From contig NZ_RCNV01000013.1 of the NCBI RefSeq assembly GCF_003667275.1, forward strand, positions 21,454-85,453: a DNA stretch of 64,000 bases. The letters run 5' to 3'. The notes below the pieces were generated by a model, which ran no database searches, was not told the origin of the DNA, and saw nothing but the letters and a program-made list of their open reading frames with translations. Shown here one piece after another: positions 18,386 through 26,840 of the stretch. This stretch comes from Mesonia aquimarina. GTDB lineage: Bacteria; Bacteroidota; Bacteroidia; Flavobacteriales; Flavobacteriaceae. Every line of letters begins with the position of its first letter. Positions within the stretch are counted from its first letter, which is position 1. Made by a program: the position numbers and the translations under genes.

Positions 18386-18407
18386 ATTTTAAGGAAAGAC
18401 TGACGTT

Positions 18408-18659
18408 TTATAAATCGTCGTTTCCGCCCATTCCAGTATTTTCTTCTACTTCATCAGCACCTTCCTCAGCAGCGTCGCCAACGTCTTCAGCAGCATCTTC
18501 TACAGCATCACCTGTGTCTTCTGCGGCATCTTCGATAGCGTCTCCGGTATCGTCTGCAGCTTCTTCCATATCATCAGTTTTCTTTTCTTCGTTTCTGCAA
18601 GAAGTAAAGGCTGTACTGAATGCAAAAAGCATTGCCAGCATTACAATTGATTTTTTCAT
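18408..18659 (-). CDS. Small acidic lipoprotein with 11-residue repeats
   Basis: 83 residues. The signal peptide ends at AFTSC (Cys20 or nearby), followed by RNEEKKTDD. The mature region has successive 11-residue units TGDAIEDAAED, TGDAVEDAAED, VGDAAEEGADE, almost identical in pattern to the neighbour at 18009-18287. The chain is strongly negative and lacks aromatic residues, so a single long surface helix is likely. It follows the 18687-18908 gene by 27 bp and is followed by a strong terminator. Function unknown. Confidence 0.75.
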   Translation of the reverse strand: MKKSIVMLAMLFAFSTAFTSCRNEEKKTDDMEEAADDTGDAIEDAAEDTGDAVEDAAEDVGDAAEEGADEVEENTGMGGNDDL

Positions 18660-18686
18660 AATGTTATTTTTATAGTTTAGGGTTTA

Positions 18687-18908
18687 TTATTTGTCGTCTC
18701 CAATCTTATCGATTTCTTCGTTCACTTCTTTGTCAACTTCATTATCGATTTTTTCGCCGGTACGTTCTAAAATTCCTTTTTCTTCTTTGGTTTCTTTTTC
18801 AACCTCAACTTCTTTAACCACCTCTTTTGTTTTGGTTTCCTCTCTACAAGATGTGGTAAAAGCTAAAGCTAAAAAGGTTAGGCAAATACCTAGGCTAAAT
18901 TTTTTCAT
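18687..18908 (-). CDS. Small charged lipoprotein, divergent member of the trio
   Basis: 73 residues with a lipoprotein signal ending FTTSC (Cys21). The mature part begins REETKTKEVVKEVEVEKE, a mixed-charge helix, and later contains RTGEKIDNEVD, which fits the 11-residue unit of the two downstream neighbours. It therefore looks like a diverged paralogue, with more Lys and fewer repeats. First gene of the cluster on this strand. Function unknown; lipid anchoring in the outer membrane is inferred from the signal. Confidence 0.7.
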   Translation of the reverse strand: MKKFSLGICLTFLALAFTTSCREETKTKEVVKEVEVEKETKEEKGILERTGEKIDNEVDKEVNEEIDKIGDDK

Positions 18909-19010
18909 AACTTTTTCAATTAATGTTAATTAATGGGCTAAATTATAATATTTACCAAGGCTTTAATAGATAGAATTGATAAATTTTTATTAAAATTTGT
19001 CAATAATTTG

Positions 19011-20258
19011 TTATGACTGTGAAAGTAAGTTAGAAATATGCTTTACTATTTTTACAGTTGCTCCGGTTTGCGAATTGATAAATTCTTTAGCATTCCTGCC
19101 ACTTTTTTGTCGAAAAGAATTGTCTGTAATTAATCGGTCTAAAATAATTTGAAGGCTTTGTTGATTATCTACCGAAAATAGACCTTTTTGTTTTTGCAGA
19201 GCAATTGCTTCCGGAAAATTCAGGTAATTTTTACCAATAACAATTGGCACTCCAAATGTAGCGGGCTCTAGAATATTGTGCAATCCTGTTGTGCCCATTG
19301 CTCCACCAACATAGGCAATTGTTGCGTAAGAATATGCTTTTGTTAATAAACCAATAGTGTCTAATATAAATACTTGCGCTTCTTTTAAATTCTGATTTTC
19401 GTATTCACTAAAACGGATACTTTTTGCAGTGAGTTTTTTTTGTAAAGCTTTTATTTTTACGGAATTTATTTGATGTGGCGCAATAACAAATTTTACATCT
19501 TTTGAAGTGTTGTTGATGTAAGAAACTAGTATTTCTTCATCTTCAGGCCAAGTACTTCCGCAAATAACGCATGTTTTTTGATCTTTAAAGTTATCTAAAA
19601 AAGTTAACTCATTTTTTTGATCAAGTTGTCTACTTACACGGTCAAAACGGGTATCGCCGCTCACGCTTACATTCTTAAAACCAAAAGTGTTCAACAGTTT
19701 TTTTGAATTTTCTTCCTGAACAAATAAATGTTGAAAAGTATGTAAAGCCTTCAGCATAAATTTTCCATAGGCTTTAAAATAGATTTGATTTTTCCTAAAA
19801 ACGCCCGAAACCAAAATAGAATTGACTGATTTTTTTTGAAGTTCAAAAAGTAAATTCGGCCAAATTTCATATTTAATAAATAGGGCTATTTCAGGCTGAA
19901 CGATTTCTACAAATTTTTTGGCATTACTTTTTGTATCTAAAGGAAGGTAGGTAACAACATCTGCTAACGCAGAGTTTTTTTTGATTTCATAACCCGATGG
20001 TGAAAAAAATGTGATTAAAATCTGATGTTCAGGAAAATTTTCTTTTAGTTTTTCTAAAACCGGAACGCCTTGTTCATATTCTCCCAAGGATGCAGCATGC
20101 ATCCAAATAACAGGCTTTTTTTTGCCTACTTTTTCCTCTAAAATGCTAAAACTCTTTTTTCTTCCTTGATAAAATAATTTCATCTTCGGATTAAAAAGTG
20201 CGATTAGTGGTAGTAACTTTTCAAAAAGTGTAATTAATATTGAGTAAAGTGTACGCAA
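19011..20258 (-). CDS. waaA: 3-deoxy-D-manno-octulosonic acid (Kdo) transferase
   Basis: 415 residues. It has an N-terminal membrane helix and then VIWMHAASLGEYEQGVPVLE (about residues 49-68), the conserved start of the WaaA catalytic domain with its essential Glu in the ASLGE segment. VCGSTWPEDEEILV, FVIAPHQI, YVGGAMGTTGLHNILEPA and GVPIVIGKNYLNFPEA follow as GT30 motifs. It adds Kdo to lipid IVA in lipopolysaccharide assembly at the inner membrane. It is divergent from the DegT aminotransferase gene. Confidence 0.93.
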   Translation of the reverse strand: MRTLYSILITLFEKLLPLIALFNPKMKLFYQGRKKSFSILEEKVGKKKPVIWMHAASLGEYEQGVPVLEKLKENFPEHQILITFFSPSGYEIKKNSALADVVTYLPLDTKSNAKKFVEIVQPEIALFIKYEIWPNLLFELQKKSVNSILVSGVFRKNQIYFKAYGKFMLKALHTFQHLFVQEENSKKLLNTFGFKNVSVSGDTRFDRVSRQLDQKNELTFLDNFKDQKTCVICGSTWPEDEEILVSYINNTSKDVKFVIAPHQINSVKIKALQKKLTAKSIRFSEYENQNLKEAQVFILDTIGLLTKAYSYATIAYVGGAMGTTGLHNILEPATFGVPIVIGKNYLNFPEAIALQKQKGLFSVDNQQSLQIILDRLITDNSFRQKSGRNAKEFINSQTGATVKIVKHISNLLSQS

Positions 20259-20302
20259 GCTTTTTTAATTTTTGCTAAAATACGTTATTCTCTAAAATTG
20301 AA

Positions 20303-20333
20303 TTGTTGTTAGAACCGATATTTCGTATTTTCG
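20303..20333 (+). promoter_or_regulatory. Promoter of the DegT aminotransferase gene
   Basis: TTG at 20303-20308 (two overlapping copies) and TATTTTCG at 20326-20333, spaced 17-20 bp, close to the Bacteroidota TTG/TAnnTTTG pattern, with the ATG 17 bp downstream. Confidence 0.5.
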
Positions 20334-20350
20334 TAGTTCAATAAAATTAT

Positions 20351-21478
20351 ATGAGAAAGATACAAATGGTTGATCTAAAAGGGCAATACCAAGGAATAAA
20401 AGACCAGGTAAACGCTTCTTTTCAAGATGTTTTAGAAAATACTAGCTTTATAAATGGGCCAGAAGTACATAATTTTCAAGCAGAATTAGAACATTATTTA
20501 GGTGCAAAACACGTAATTCCCTGTGCTAACGGAACTGACGCTTTGCAAATTGCCATGATGGGTTTAGGCTTAAAGCCCGGTGATGAGGTGATTACGGCAG
20601 ATTTTACTTTTGCAGCTACTGTAGAGGTAATTGCGTTGTTAGGCTTGACTCCGGTTTTGGTAGATGTTGATAAAGAAAGTTTTAATATAGATCCTGCCGC
20701 GGTAAAAAAGGCAATAACTCCAAAAACTAAAGCAATTGTCCCGGTACATTTATTTGGACAAAGCGCTAATATGGATGAAATTCTTGCTATAGCTGAAGCA
20801 CATAAATTATTTGTTATAGAAGATAATGCACAAGCCATTGGTTCAAATTATCATTTTAAAGATGGTAGCATTAAAAAAGCCGGTGTAATTGGTGATATTG
20901 GAACAACTTCTTTTTTTCCTTCAAAAAATTTAGGCTGCTATGGTGATGGCGGTGCATTATTCACAAACGATGAAAAATTAGCACATACATTAAGAGGAAT
21001 TGTAAATCATGGAATGTACGAGCGTTACCATCATGATGTTGTGGGAGTAAATTCAAGATTAGATAGTTTGCAAGCAGCTGTACTTCGGGCAAAGTTGCCA
21101 AAACTAGATGATTATAATAATGCAAGAAGAACAGCCGCAAAAAAATATTCTGCAGCACTTGAAAAAAATGAAAATTTACAAGTTCCTCAGATTTTAAATG
21201 GAGATGATACGCATGTTTTTCACCAATATTCTTTACGAGTATTGAATGGAAAACGAGATGATTTATTGAAGCATCTACAAAGTAAAGATATTCCGTGCGG
21301 TATTTACTATCCAATTCCGCTTCACTCCCAAAAAGCCTATAAAGATAGTCGTTATAATGAGGCTGACTTTAAGAATACAAACGAGTTGGTGAAAGAAGTA
21401 ATAGCTTTACCAATGCACACAGAATTAGATGATGAGCAAATTAGTTTCATTACCCAAACTATTAACGATTTTATTTAA
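20351..21478 (+). CDS. DegT/DnrJ/EryC1/StrS family sugar aminotransferase
   Basis: 375 residues. PLP-binding features are clear: NGTDALQIAM near residue 60, DFTFAATVEVI, VIEDNAQAIGS (Asp158), and Lys192 in FFPSKNLGCYGDGG. The C-terminus has YYPIPLHSQKAY, typical of the family that aminates nucleotide-activated ketosugars such as UDP-3-keto-GlcNAcA derivatives for O-antigen or other surface glycans. It is alone, facing away from waaA, and ends with a terminator. The sugar cannot be decided from the sequence. Confidence 0.9.
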   Translation: MRKIQMVDLKGQYQGIKDQVNASFQDVLENTSFINGPEVHNFQAELEHYLGAKHVIPCANGTDALQIAMMGLGLKPGDEVITADFTFAATVEVIALLGLTPVLVDVDKESFNIDPAAVKKAITPKTKAIVPVHLFGQSANMDEILAIAEAHKLFVIEDNAQAIGSNYHFKDGSIKKAGVIGDIGTTSFFPSKNLGCYGDGGALFTNDEKLAHTLRGIVNHGMYERYHHDVVGVNSRLDSLQAAVLRAKLPKLDDYNNARRTAAKKYSAALEKNENLQVPQILNGDDTHVFHQYSLRVLNGKRDDLLKHLQSKDIPCGIYYPIPLHSQKAYKDSRYNEADFKNTNELVKEVIALPMHTELDDEQISFITQTINDFI

Positions 21479-21503
21479 AAGAATCAGTTAAAAAAAATTA
21501 TAG

Positions 21504-21538
21504 AAATCCGATTATATTTAATTATGATCGGATTTTTA
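21504..21538. terminator. Bidirectional terminator between convergent genes
   Basis: AAATCCGAT and ATCGGATTT arms with an AT-rich loop, T-tract on the plus side, A-tract on the other. It lies between the DegT gene (+) and the plug-domain gene (-). Confidence 0.75.
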
Positions 21539-21544
21539 TGTTTT

Positions 21545-23914
21545 TTAATGGATGTCAACTTTAATAATATCAGAAATTAAATCACCATTCTCTGTCATTC
21601 CTTCAATATATAATATAATTGAATCTTGCAAGGTGTTTTGGATACTAAATGTTTTTTGCCCGTCTTCTAAAGTTACATTCGGCAGCCAGTCTATTACACC
21701 GTAATCTCTATAAATTTCACTTGTGTAAGAAGCATATCTAGGCGTATAAAATTCTTTAGCAGAGGAAAACCCTACATTCGCTGTAATGCTCTGGGAGGTA
21801 TTTTTTATAGGACCGGCATCTATAGTGGTTTTAGTGTTTATTTTTATCACTCCTGCGTTACCTCGCATACCAAAACCTAATCCTGTTTTATTAATGCTAA
21901 TGGATTCAACTTGAGAAGTTTTTAAGTTTTGTAAAATAGTTCCGTAATCATTTAATACAACTCCGTCTAAATATATTAACGGGCTTTCATAGCCGCCCAG
22001 GCCTAAAGACCTTGTAGATACAATTTCTACGCCAGATAAAGAGCGTTTTACTCTAAAGCCTTGCGTTCCTATATAATCTGTAATATAGATATAAATACTG
22101 GCTAAATCTTCATCAATGAGAGTTTGGTTAGAGAGTATTTCTTTTTTTTCTCTATCTACTTCTTTCTTTTTATTGCTAATATAAACACTGTCTAAGGATT
22201 CAATTCCCTTTAAAAATTCTGAAGGTATTTTAACTTCTTCTGTTGCTTGCGATTTTCTATTTGTTTGAAAAATATAACCCGGTAAAACTTTTGGTTGCTT
22301 GGTCCGATTTGGACCTATATTAGCGTAAATTTTAGGCTTGCTAACTTTTTTATTTTTAGAATTGACTAGGCTAAATGAAACTTGAGAACTATCTTCTACA
22401 TATAAATTTTCAACTTTAAATGAATTGTTTTTTAGATCTACTGTTTCCATAAATCTACTTTCTTCGGAACTGACAAAAAGTTGATTTTCATTATCATCTA
22501 AGCTTTCATTTACTCTCCCGGAAATACTAAAACCCTTTTCGCGATCAAATTTTAAGCTTGGTGGATTAGAAAAAATATGATTCCATTTATATTTACTCCA
22601 GCCTTGCGTTAATAAAAGCAAGTCTAAATTATATTCTTTTCTTCTGTCTACTTCGGTAAAATAATAAGCTCCATCTTCTATTTTTCCTTTCGTATACGGA
22701 GCGAGTAAAAAAGCCGATTTAATATTATCTGCTGGGTTGTAAGCCTTGTTGTTAGCCGGTAATACAGAAATACTTAAATTATGTTCAATTTTTTTAAGAG
22801 CGGGAGAACTCATATTGATCTGCAAAGAATCAATATTATTTTTAAATAAATAGGCATGTGTATTTATCTCTTTAGTCGCTGTAGAATTAAAAATAATACG
22901 TTCTAAAATTGGTTGGTTTTTATCGTCAAAAACAGTTAAATAATTTACCCCATTACTTAAAACATCTCTTGTGATACTAATAGTCTTAGAAATTTGCTCT
23001 TTTTTAAATTGAAATGGAATTTGTTCTAAAATTCCGTTTTTATGAATAGCTAAATAATAAGTTCTTCCTTTGATTTTTTCTAATGTAAAATTATTAGTGT
23101 TTATTTCAATAATAATTTTATCTTTTATGAGGTTATTAGTGATCATAGAAAATCCACTGCGCTCTGCCGGTTCCAGCTGTTGCTTAATTTTTTTCCCGGA
23201 AAAAGTAGTGATTTCTACCGTGTAATTTTCTTGAAATTTGGGATCTAACCGAAATTTTCCTATTCCAAATTGATTCGATTTAAATTCAGTAATTAACTCT
23301 CCTGTATCATTAGTTATTTTAGCCTCAGAAAACTGTATTCCATTTCCATTTTTATCTGTTAACTTAACTCCAATATTATTTTTTGCATCGGCTATTAAAT
23401 GTCCTCCTTCTGGTAAAAATTGTAAGTCATAAGAATTAAATTTTTCCTGGGGAATATTTGGCGTGTCAATAGAATCATTTGGGAGAATGGTGAATTCTGT
23501 ATCAAAAAAATATTCTTCTTTAAAGTTTTTCATATAATTAGTATGTGCTACTAATTTATAGGTGCCGGGAGCTAGCCCTTCCAAATTAAAATGGCCAGAT
23601 CCGTTACCATTGTGCATCCAAATAGTTTTTGAATCAAGACCTTTTGCTTGTGGAGAGAGTAATTTAATGTGTAAGTTGGTAGTTTGGTTATTAGGTTTAT
23701 CTCTTTTAGGATTAAAAGCGTATGCGCTAAACCAAAGATCTTCTTCCGGTATAAAAACTGTTTTGTTGAGGTGAAGAAAAAAAGCCTCTCTATCCAGTTG
23801 AAAATATTCTTTATAATCTTTTTGAAGTGGCGACAGTTCCTTTTTTTCTTGAGAAATTGCCGATAACGAAATTAAAATACTTGCAACTAATAGAAGGCTT
23901 TTTTTGTAAATCAA
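21545..23914 (-). CDS. Exported protein with MG2-like repeats and a TonB-receptor plug domain
   Basis: 789 residues. A signal peptide ends about ISLSAISQ. The next part (LHLNKTVFIPEEDLWFSAYA, then APGTYKLVAHTNYMKNF) resembles the macroglobulin-type MG2 fold seen in Bacteroidota surface proteins. Around residues 620-710 a TonB-receptor plug-like domain is recognisable: RSLSGVEIVSTRSLG, ESPLIYLDGVVLNDY, GNAGVIKINTK. The beta-barrel that would follow in a receptor is missing. No ATG is available, so TTG at 23914, 12 bp after fabD, is the start. Likely an outer-membrane accessory protein; function unknown. Confidence 0.7.
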   Translation of the reverse strand: MIYKKSLLLVASILISLSAISQEKKELSPLQKDYKEYFQLDREAFFLHLNKTVFIPEEDLWFSAYAFNPKRDKPNNQTTNLHIKLLSPQAKGLDSKTIWMHNGNGSGHFNLEGLAPGTYKLVAHTNYMKNFKEEYFFDTEFTILPNDSIDTPNIPQEKFNSYDLQFLPEGGHLIADAKNNIGVKLTDKNGNGIQFSEAKITNDTGELITEFKSNQFGIGKFRLDPKFQENYTVEITTFSGKKIKQQLEPAERSGFSMITNNLIKDKIIIEINTNNFTLEKIKGRTYYLAIHKNGILEQIPFQFKKEQISKTISITRDVLSNGVNYLTVFDDKNQPILERIIFNSTATKEINTHAYLFKNNIDSLQINMSSPALKKIEHNLSISVLPANNKAYNPADNIKSAFLLAPYTKGKIEDGAYYFTEVDRRKEYNLDLLLLTQGWSKYKWNHIFSNPPSLKFDREKGFSISGRVNESLDDNENQLFVSSEESRFMETVDLKNNSFKVENLYVEDSSQVSFSLVNSKNKKVSKPKIYANIGPNRTKQPKVLPGYIFQTNRKSQATEEVKIPSEFLKGIESLDSVYISNKKKEVDREKKEILSNQTLIDEDLASIYIYITDYIGTQGFRVKRSLSGVEIVSTRSLGLGGYESPLIYLDGVVLNDYGTILQNLKTSQVESISINKTGLGFGMRGNAGVIKINTKTTIDAGPIKNTSQSITANVGFSSAKEFYTPRYASYTSEIYRDYGVIDWLPNVTLEDGQKTFSIQNTLQDSIILYIEGMTENGDLISDIIKVDIH

Positions 23915-23926
23915 AGTAAAAAATAT

Positions 23927-24808
23927 TTAAAGTTCCGGTGCTGTAGTCACCATTTTTCGATCTATTTTTTTAACTAAACCTTGTAAAACTTTTCCGGGAC
24001 CAATTTCTGTGAATGAAGTGGCTCCGTCATTAATCATATTTTGCACACTTTGTGTCCATTTTACCGGTGCTGTTAATTGAAAAATTAAGTTTTTCTTAAT
24101 TTCAGCAGGATTAGTCACGGCAAATGTACTAACGTTTTGATATATTGGGCAAATTGGTGTGTTAAAATTTGTTTCTTCAATAGCTTTTGCTAACTCTTCT
24201 CTGGCAGGCTCCATTAAAGGGGAATGAAATGCACCACCAACCGGCAGCATTAAAGCTCGTTTTGCACCACGATTTTTTAATTCTTCGCAAGCTTTTTCTA
24301 TGGCTGGAACTTCGCCGGAAATTACTAATTGTCCGGGACAATTGTAATTGGCAGCGACAACGATTCCATCAATTTCTGCGCAAACAGATTCTACCAATTC
24401 GTCTTCTAAACCTAAAACAGCTGCCATGGTAGAAGGCTGTAATTCGCATGCTTTTTGCATGGCCTCGGCTCTTTTAGAAACAAGTTTTAAAGCGTCTTCA
24501 AAACTTAGAGTTTTGTTAGCAACTAAGGCGGAAAATTCTCCTAGCGAGTGTCCGGCAACCATATCTGGCGTTTCATTTTTGCCTAAAACTTCATTCATAA
24601 TAGTTGAATGAATAAAGACCGCTGGTTGTGTTACATTGGTTTGTTTAAGGTCTTCGGCAGAACCTTCAAACATAATATCGGTTATATTGAAACCTAAAAT
24701 TTTGTTGGCTTTATTAAAGATATCCTGCGCTTCTGGATATTTTTCATATAAATCTAATCCCATTTTTGGGAATTGTGCTCCTTGTCCTGGAAAAACGTAT
24801 GCTTTCAT
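23927..24808 (-). CDS. fabD: Malonyl-CoA:ACP transacylase
   Basis: 293 residues. It starts with AYVFPGQGAQFPKMG, has the active-site Ser88 in GHSLGEFSAL and His195 in GGAFHSPLM, and QPAVFIHS before them, all standard for FabD. It loads malonyl groups on ACP for fatty-acid synthesis. The plug-domain gene follows at 12 bp, an odd operon partner. A terminator of the PPOX gene lies just upstream. Confidence 0.95.
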   Translation of the reverse strand: MKAYVFPGQGAQFPKMGLDLYEKYPEAQDIFNKANKILGFNITDIMFEGSAEDLKQTNVTQPAVFIHSTIMNEVLGKNETPDMVAGHSLGEFSALVANKTLSFEDALKLVSKRAEAMQKACELQPSTMAAVLGLEDELVESVCAEIDGIVVAANYNCPGQLVISGEVPAIEKACEELKNRGAKRALMLPVGGAFHSPLMEPAREELAKAIEETNFNTPICPIYQNVSTFAVTNPAEIKKNLIFQLTAPVKWTQSVQNMINDGATSFTEIGPGKVLQGLVKKIDRKMVTTAPEL

Positions 24809-24840
24809 AATTTTATTTTTTGCTAAAACAAATGTAATAA

Positions 24841-24879
24841 AAAAAGACCCAATACTTTTTTACAAAAGTTGGGTCTTTT
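24841..24879 (-). terminator. Terminator of the PPOX-family gene
   Basis: AAAAGACCCAA and TTGGGTCTTTT arms with a 16-base loop, followed on the minus strand by a long T-tract, 24 bp after the stop. Confidence 0.8.
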
Positions 24880-24902
24880 CCATCGGGGCAAATACAGGTT
24901 TT

Positions 24903-25403
24903 TTATACGTTTAATTTTCCTTTCTTGCCAATATCTGTTTCTTCTCCCGAAATTGCAGAAAAACCAAGTTTTAGTAGGCTAATGTATTTGTTAGTTTTGG
25001 TGTCCCAATAATAAGCTTCTTTCGGGGTGAATTTTAATGCGGTTAAGTTAGGATCTTCTACACCATCAAACCAATTGTTAGAAATATCAGCATATAAATC
25101 TTCTAATATTTTTTGTTCTACTACAATTTGAATTTCACCGTAGATACTAATAAATTTTTTATCGGCTGGGGAAGAATAGAGCAATTGTGCCAAATTATTT
25201 TGTGCAATGTTTTTGTTGTGGTCGCTGTCGCCCGGACTTAAAAACCAAATATCTCCCTTTTCATCAATCTTTTTATGTGTCATCGGTACCGCGTCTAATG
25301 GTGTTTTATTAAGTGCAGTAATTAACATTCCGGTTTCAATAGATTCTACAAGCGAATTTAATTTTTTACTAGCTTCGTTATTTGATAATTCTTTAGTTTC
25401 CAT
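24903..25403 (-). CDS. Pyridoxamine 5'-phosphate oxidase-like flavin-binding protein
   Basis: 166 residues. DAVPMTHKKIDEKGDIWFLS near residue 40 and KFISIYGEIQIVVE with LKFTPKEAYYWDTKT match the general-stress-protein-26-like branch of the PPOX split-barrel family, which binds FMN or F420-like cofactors. It lacks the full-length PdxH C-terminal motif, so PLP synthesis is unlikely. Transcribed singly and closed by a terminator. The physiological role is unknown. Confidence 0.8.
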   Translation of the reverse strand: METKELSNNEASKKLNSLVESIETGMLITALNKTPLDAVPMTHKKIDEKGDIWFLSPGDSDHNKNIAQNNLAQLLYSSPADKKFISIYGEIQIVVEQKILEDLYADISNNWFDGVEDPNLTALKFTPKEAYYWDTKTNKYISLLKLGFSAISGEETDIGKKGKLNV

Positions 25404-25489
25404 TTTTTATTTTAAATGTACAAGGAATAACACATTTTTTACGCTAAAGTACTATTAAAATAAAAAGAAGTTTTGTTAATAATTGTAAA

Positions 25490-26341
25490 TCAGGAATGCT
25501 TTTTAACTATAGAATTTACAGAATTGTAGTAAGTGCTCCCAAATAAATTTAAGTGCACCAATAAATAATAAAGTTGAAATAAATCAATTCTATCTTTCCA
25601 GTTTTTTTGAAGCGGAAAAATTTCATGATAAGTACTAAAGAGTTCTTCAGAAAAACCGCCAAATAAGTGCATCATCGCAATGTCTAATTCTCTTGGAGCA
25701 AAACTTACTGCAGGATCTATTAAACAAGGATTTCCTTTGGCTGAAATCATAAAATTACCATTCCATAAATCTCCGTGAATTAGAGCAGGTTCTTCTTCGG
25801 GAATTATTGAGGAGAGATTTTTATAAAACGCATCGGTTTTAAAAGAAAAGCCATTTTTTGCTGCTAGTTGAAATTGTGGTTCTAGCCTGTTTTCAATATA
25901 AAAATTGACTAAAAATGAAGAATCACTATTATTATATTGCGGTAAACTTCCTATGTAATTGTCTTCTTCTAAACCGAAAGTTTTCTGCGTTTTTTGATGC
26001 TGTTTTGCTAAGCCTATGGCAAAATTTCCCCAAAAATCAACTAATTTTTTTCCGGAATTAATATATTCTAAAAGTAAATAAGAGTTGTTTTCAATGGTTC
26101 CAAAACTTAAAACATTTGGGGTTTTTAGTGCTTTTGCTGAAGCCAATAAGTCTAATCCGTTTGCTTCTTTAGAAAACATATCGGGAAATTTAGTAGCCGA
26201 ATTTATTTTAACCACTACTTTTTGTTGATTGGTTTCTATTAAAAATACATCGTTGATGTCGCCACCGGCTAACGGATGGTGATTTTTTAGGCTTCCTAAA
26301 TTTTCGTGTTCACTTAATTGATGTAAAAAATCGGTATAAAT
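25490..26341 (-). CDS. Fructosamine kinase family protein with non-canonical start
   Basis: The catalytic part is clear: LIHGDLWNGNF and CLIDPAVSFAPRELDIAMM, as in FN3K/YniA kinases that phosphorylate ketosamines for protein deglycation. A canonical start exists only at GTG 26215 (241 residues), which would drop the nucleotide loop. The same frame stays open upstream and encodes IYTDFLHQLSEHENLG, then HPLAGGDINDVFLIET, the conserved N-terminus with GGDIN. This part has no ATG, GTG or TTG before the stop at 26372. ATT at 26341, next to the folA stop, is the best start (283 residues). It could instead be a mutated start. Confidence 0.75.
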   Translation of the reverse strand: MYTDFLHQLSEHENLGSLKNHHPLAGGDINDVFLIETNQQKVVVKINSATKFPDMFSKEANGLDLLASAKALKTPNVLSFGTIENNSYLLLEYINSGKKLVDFWGNFAIGLAKQHQKTQKTFGLEEDNYIGSLPQYNNSDSSFLVNFYIENRLEPQFQLAAKNGFSFKTDAFYKNLSSIIPEEEPALIHGDLWNGNFMISAKGNPCLIDPAVSFAPRELDIAMMHLFGGFSEELFSTYHEIFPLQKNWKDRIDLFQLYYLLVHLNLFGSTYYNSVNSIVKKHS

Positions 26342-26346
26342 AAGGC

Positions 26347-26829
26347 TTATTTTTTTAGATAGGTAATGTAGCTAAAAGCGTGTGCGTGTTTCTCGTCTTT
26401 TTCGTGAAAAATTTCTCCGGTTTTTTTCCAGTTTTTTTCATTTATTTCCGGGAAAAAAGTATCGGCTTCAACTTTGGTATGTACGCGAGTTAATTCAATT
26501 TTATCGGCGTGAGGTAATGCTATTTTGTAAATTTCGCCACCGCCAATAATAAAGGGTTGCTCGTCTTGTTTTGCAGCTATTAAAGCATCTTCTAAAGAGT
26601 GGACCACAATGCAATTTTCTGGAGCATAATTTTCTTGTCGCGTAATAATAACATGCGTTCGGTTAGGTAATAATTTTGGGAAAGATTCAAATGTTTTTCT
26701 ACCCATTATTATAAAATGTCCGGTAGTTAATTTTTTAAATCGTTTAAAATCATCAGGCAAATGCCAAACCAAATCGTTATCTTTTCCTAAGGCATTATTT
26801 TCTGCTGCAGCAGCAATCATGGTAAGCAT
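26347..26829 (-). CDS. folA: Dihydrofolate reductase
   Basis: 160 residues. IAAAAENNALGKDNDLVWHL covers the Met20-loop region, with PDDFKRFKKLTTGHFIIMGR and KTFESF carrying the NADPH-site residues, and FIIGGGEIYKIALP the second dinucleotide motif. It regenerates tetrahydrofolate, needed since ThyA (4.3 kb away) oxidises it. It sits in an operon after a 2TM protein (11-bp gap) and before a fructosamine kinase whose frame begins at its stop. The first Met (26829) is chosen because MLTMIAAA aligns with the usual family start. Confidence 0.95.
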   Translation of the reverse strand: MLTMIAAAAENNALGKDNDLVWHLPDDFKRFKKLTTGHFIIMGRKTFESFPKLLPNRTHVIITRQENYAPENCIVVHSLEDALIAAKQDEQPFIIGGGEIYKIALPHADKIELTRVHTKVEADTFFPEINEKNWKKTGEIFHEKDEKHAHAFSYITYLKK

Positions 26830-26840
26830 AATAGCGTTAT

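Noticed and set aside
18172..18675. Plus-strand frame rich in Ser/Ala repeats opposite the lipoproteins
   Set aside because: It is the antisense image of the acidic 11-residue repeats; the minus-strand genes have signal peptides and terminators.
18009..18908. Repeats in the small lipoprotein genes as a CRISPR-like or tandem DNA array
   Set aside because: The periodicity is in protein sequence, with codon-level variation; there are no spacers.
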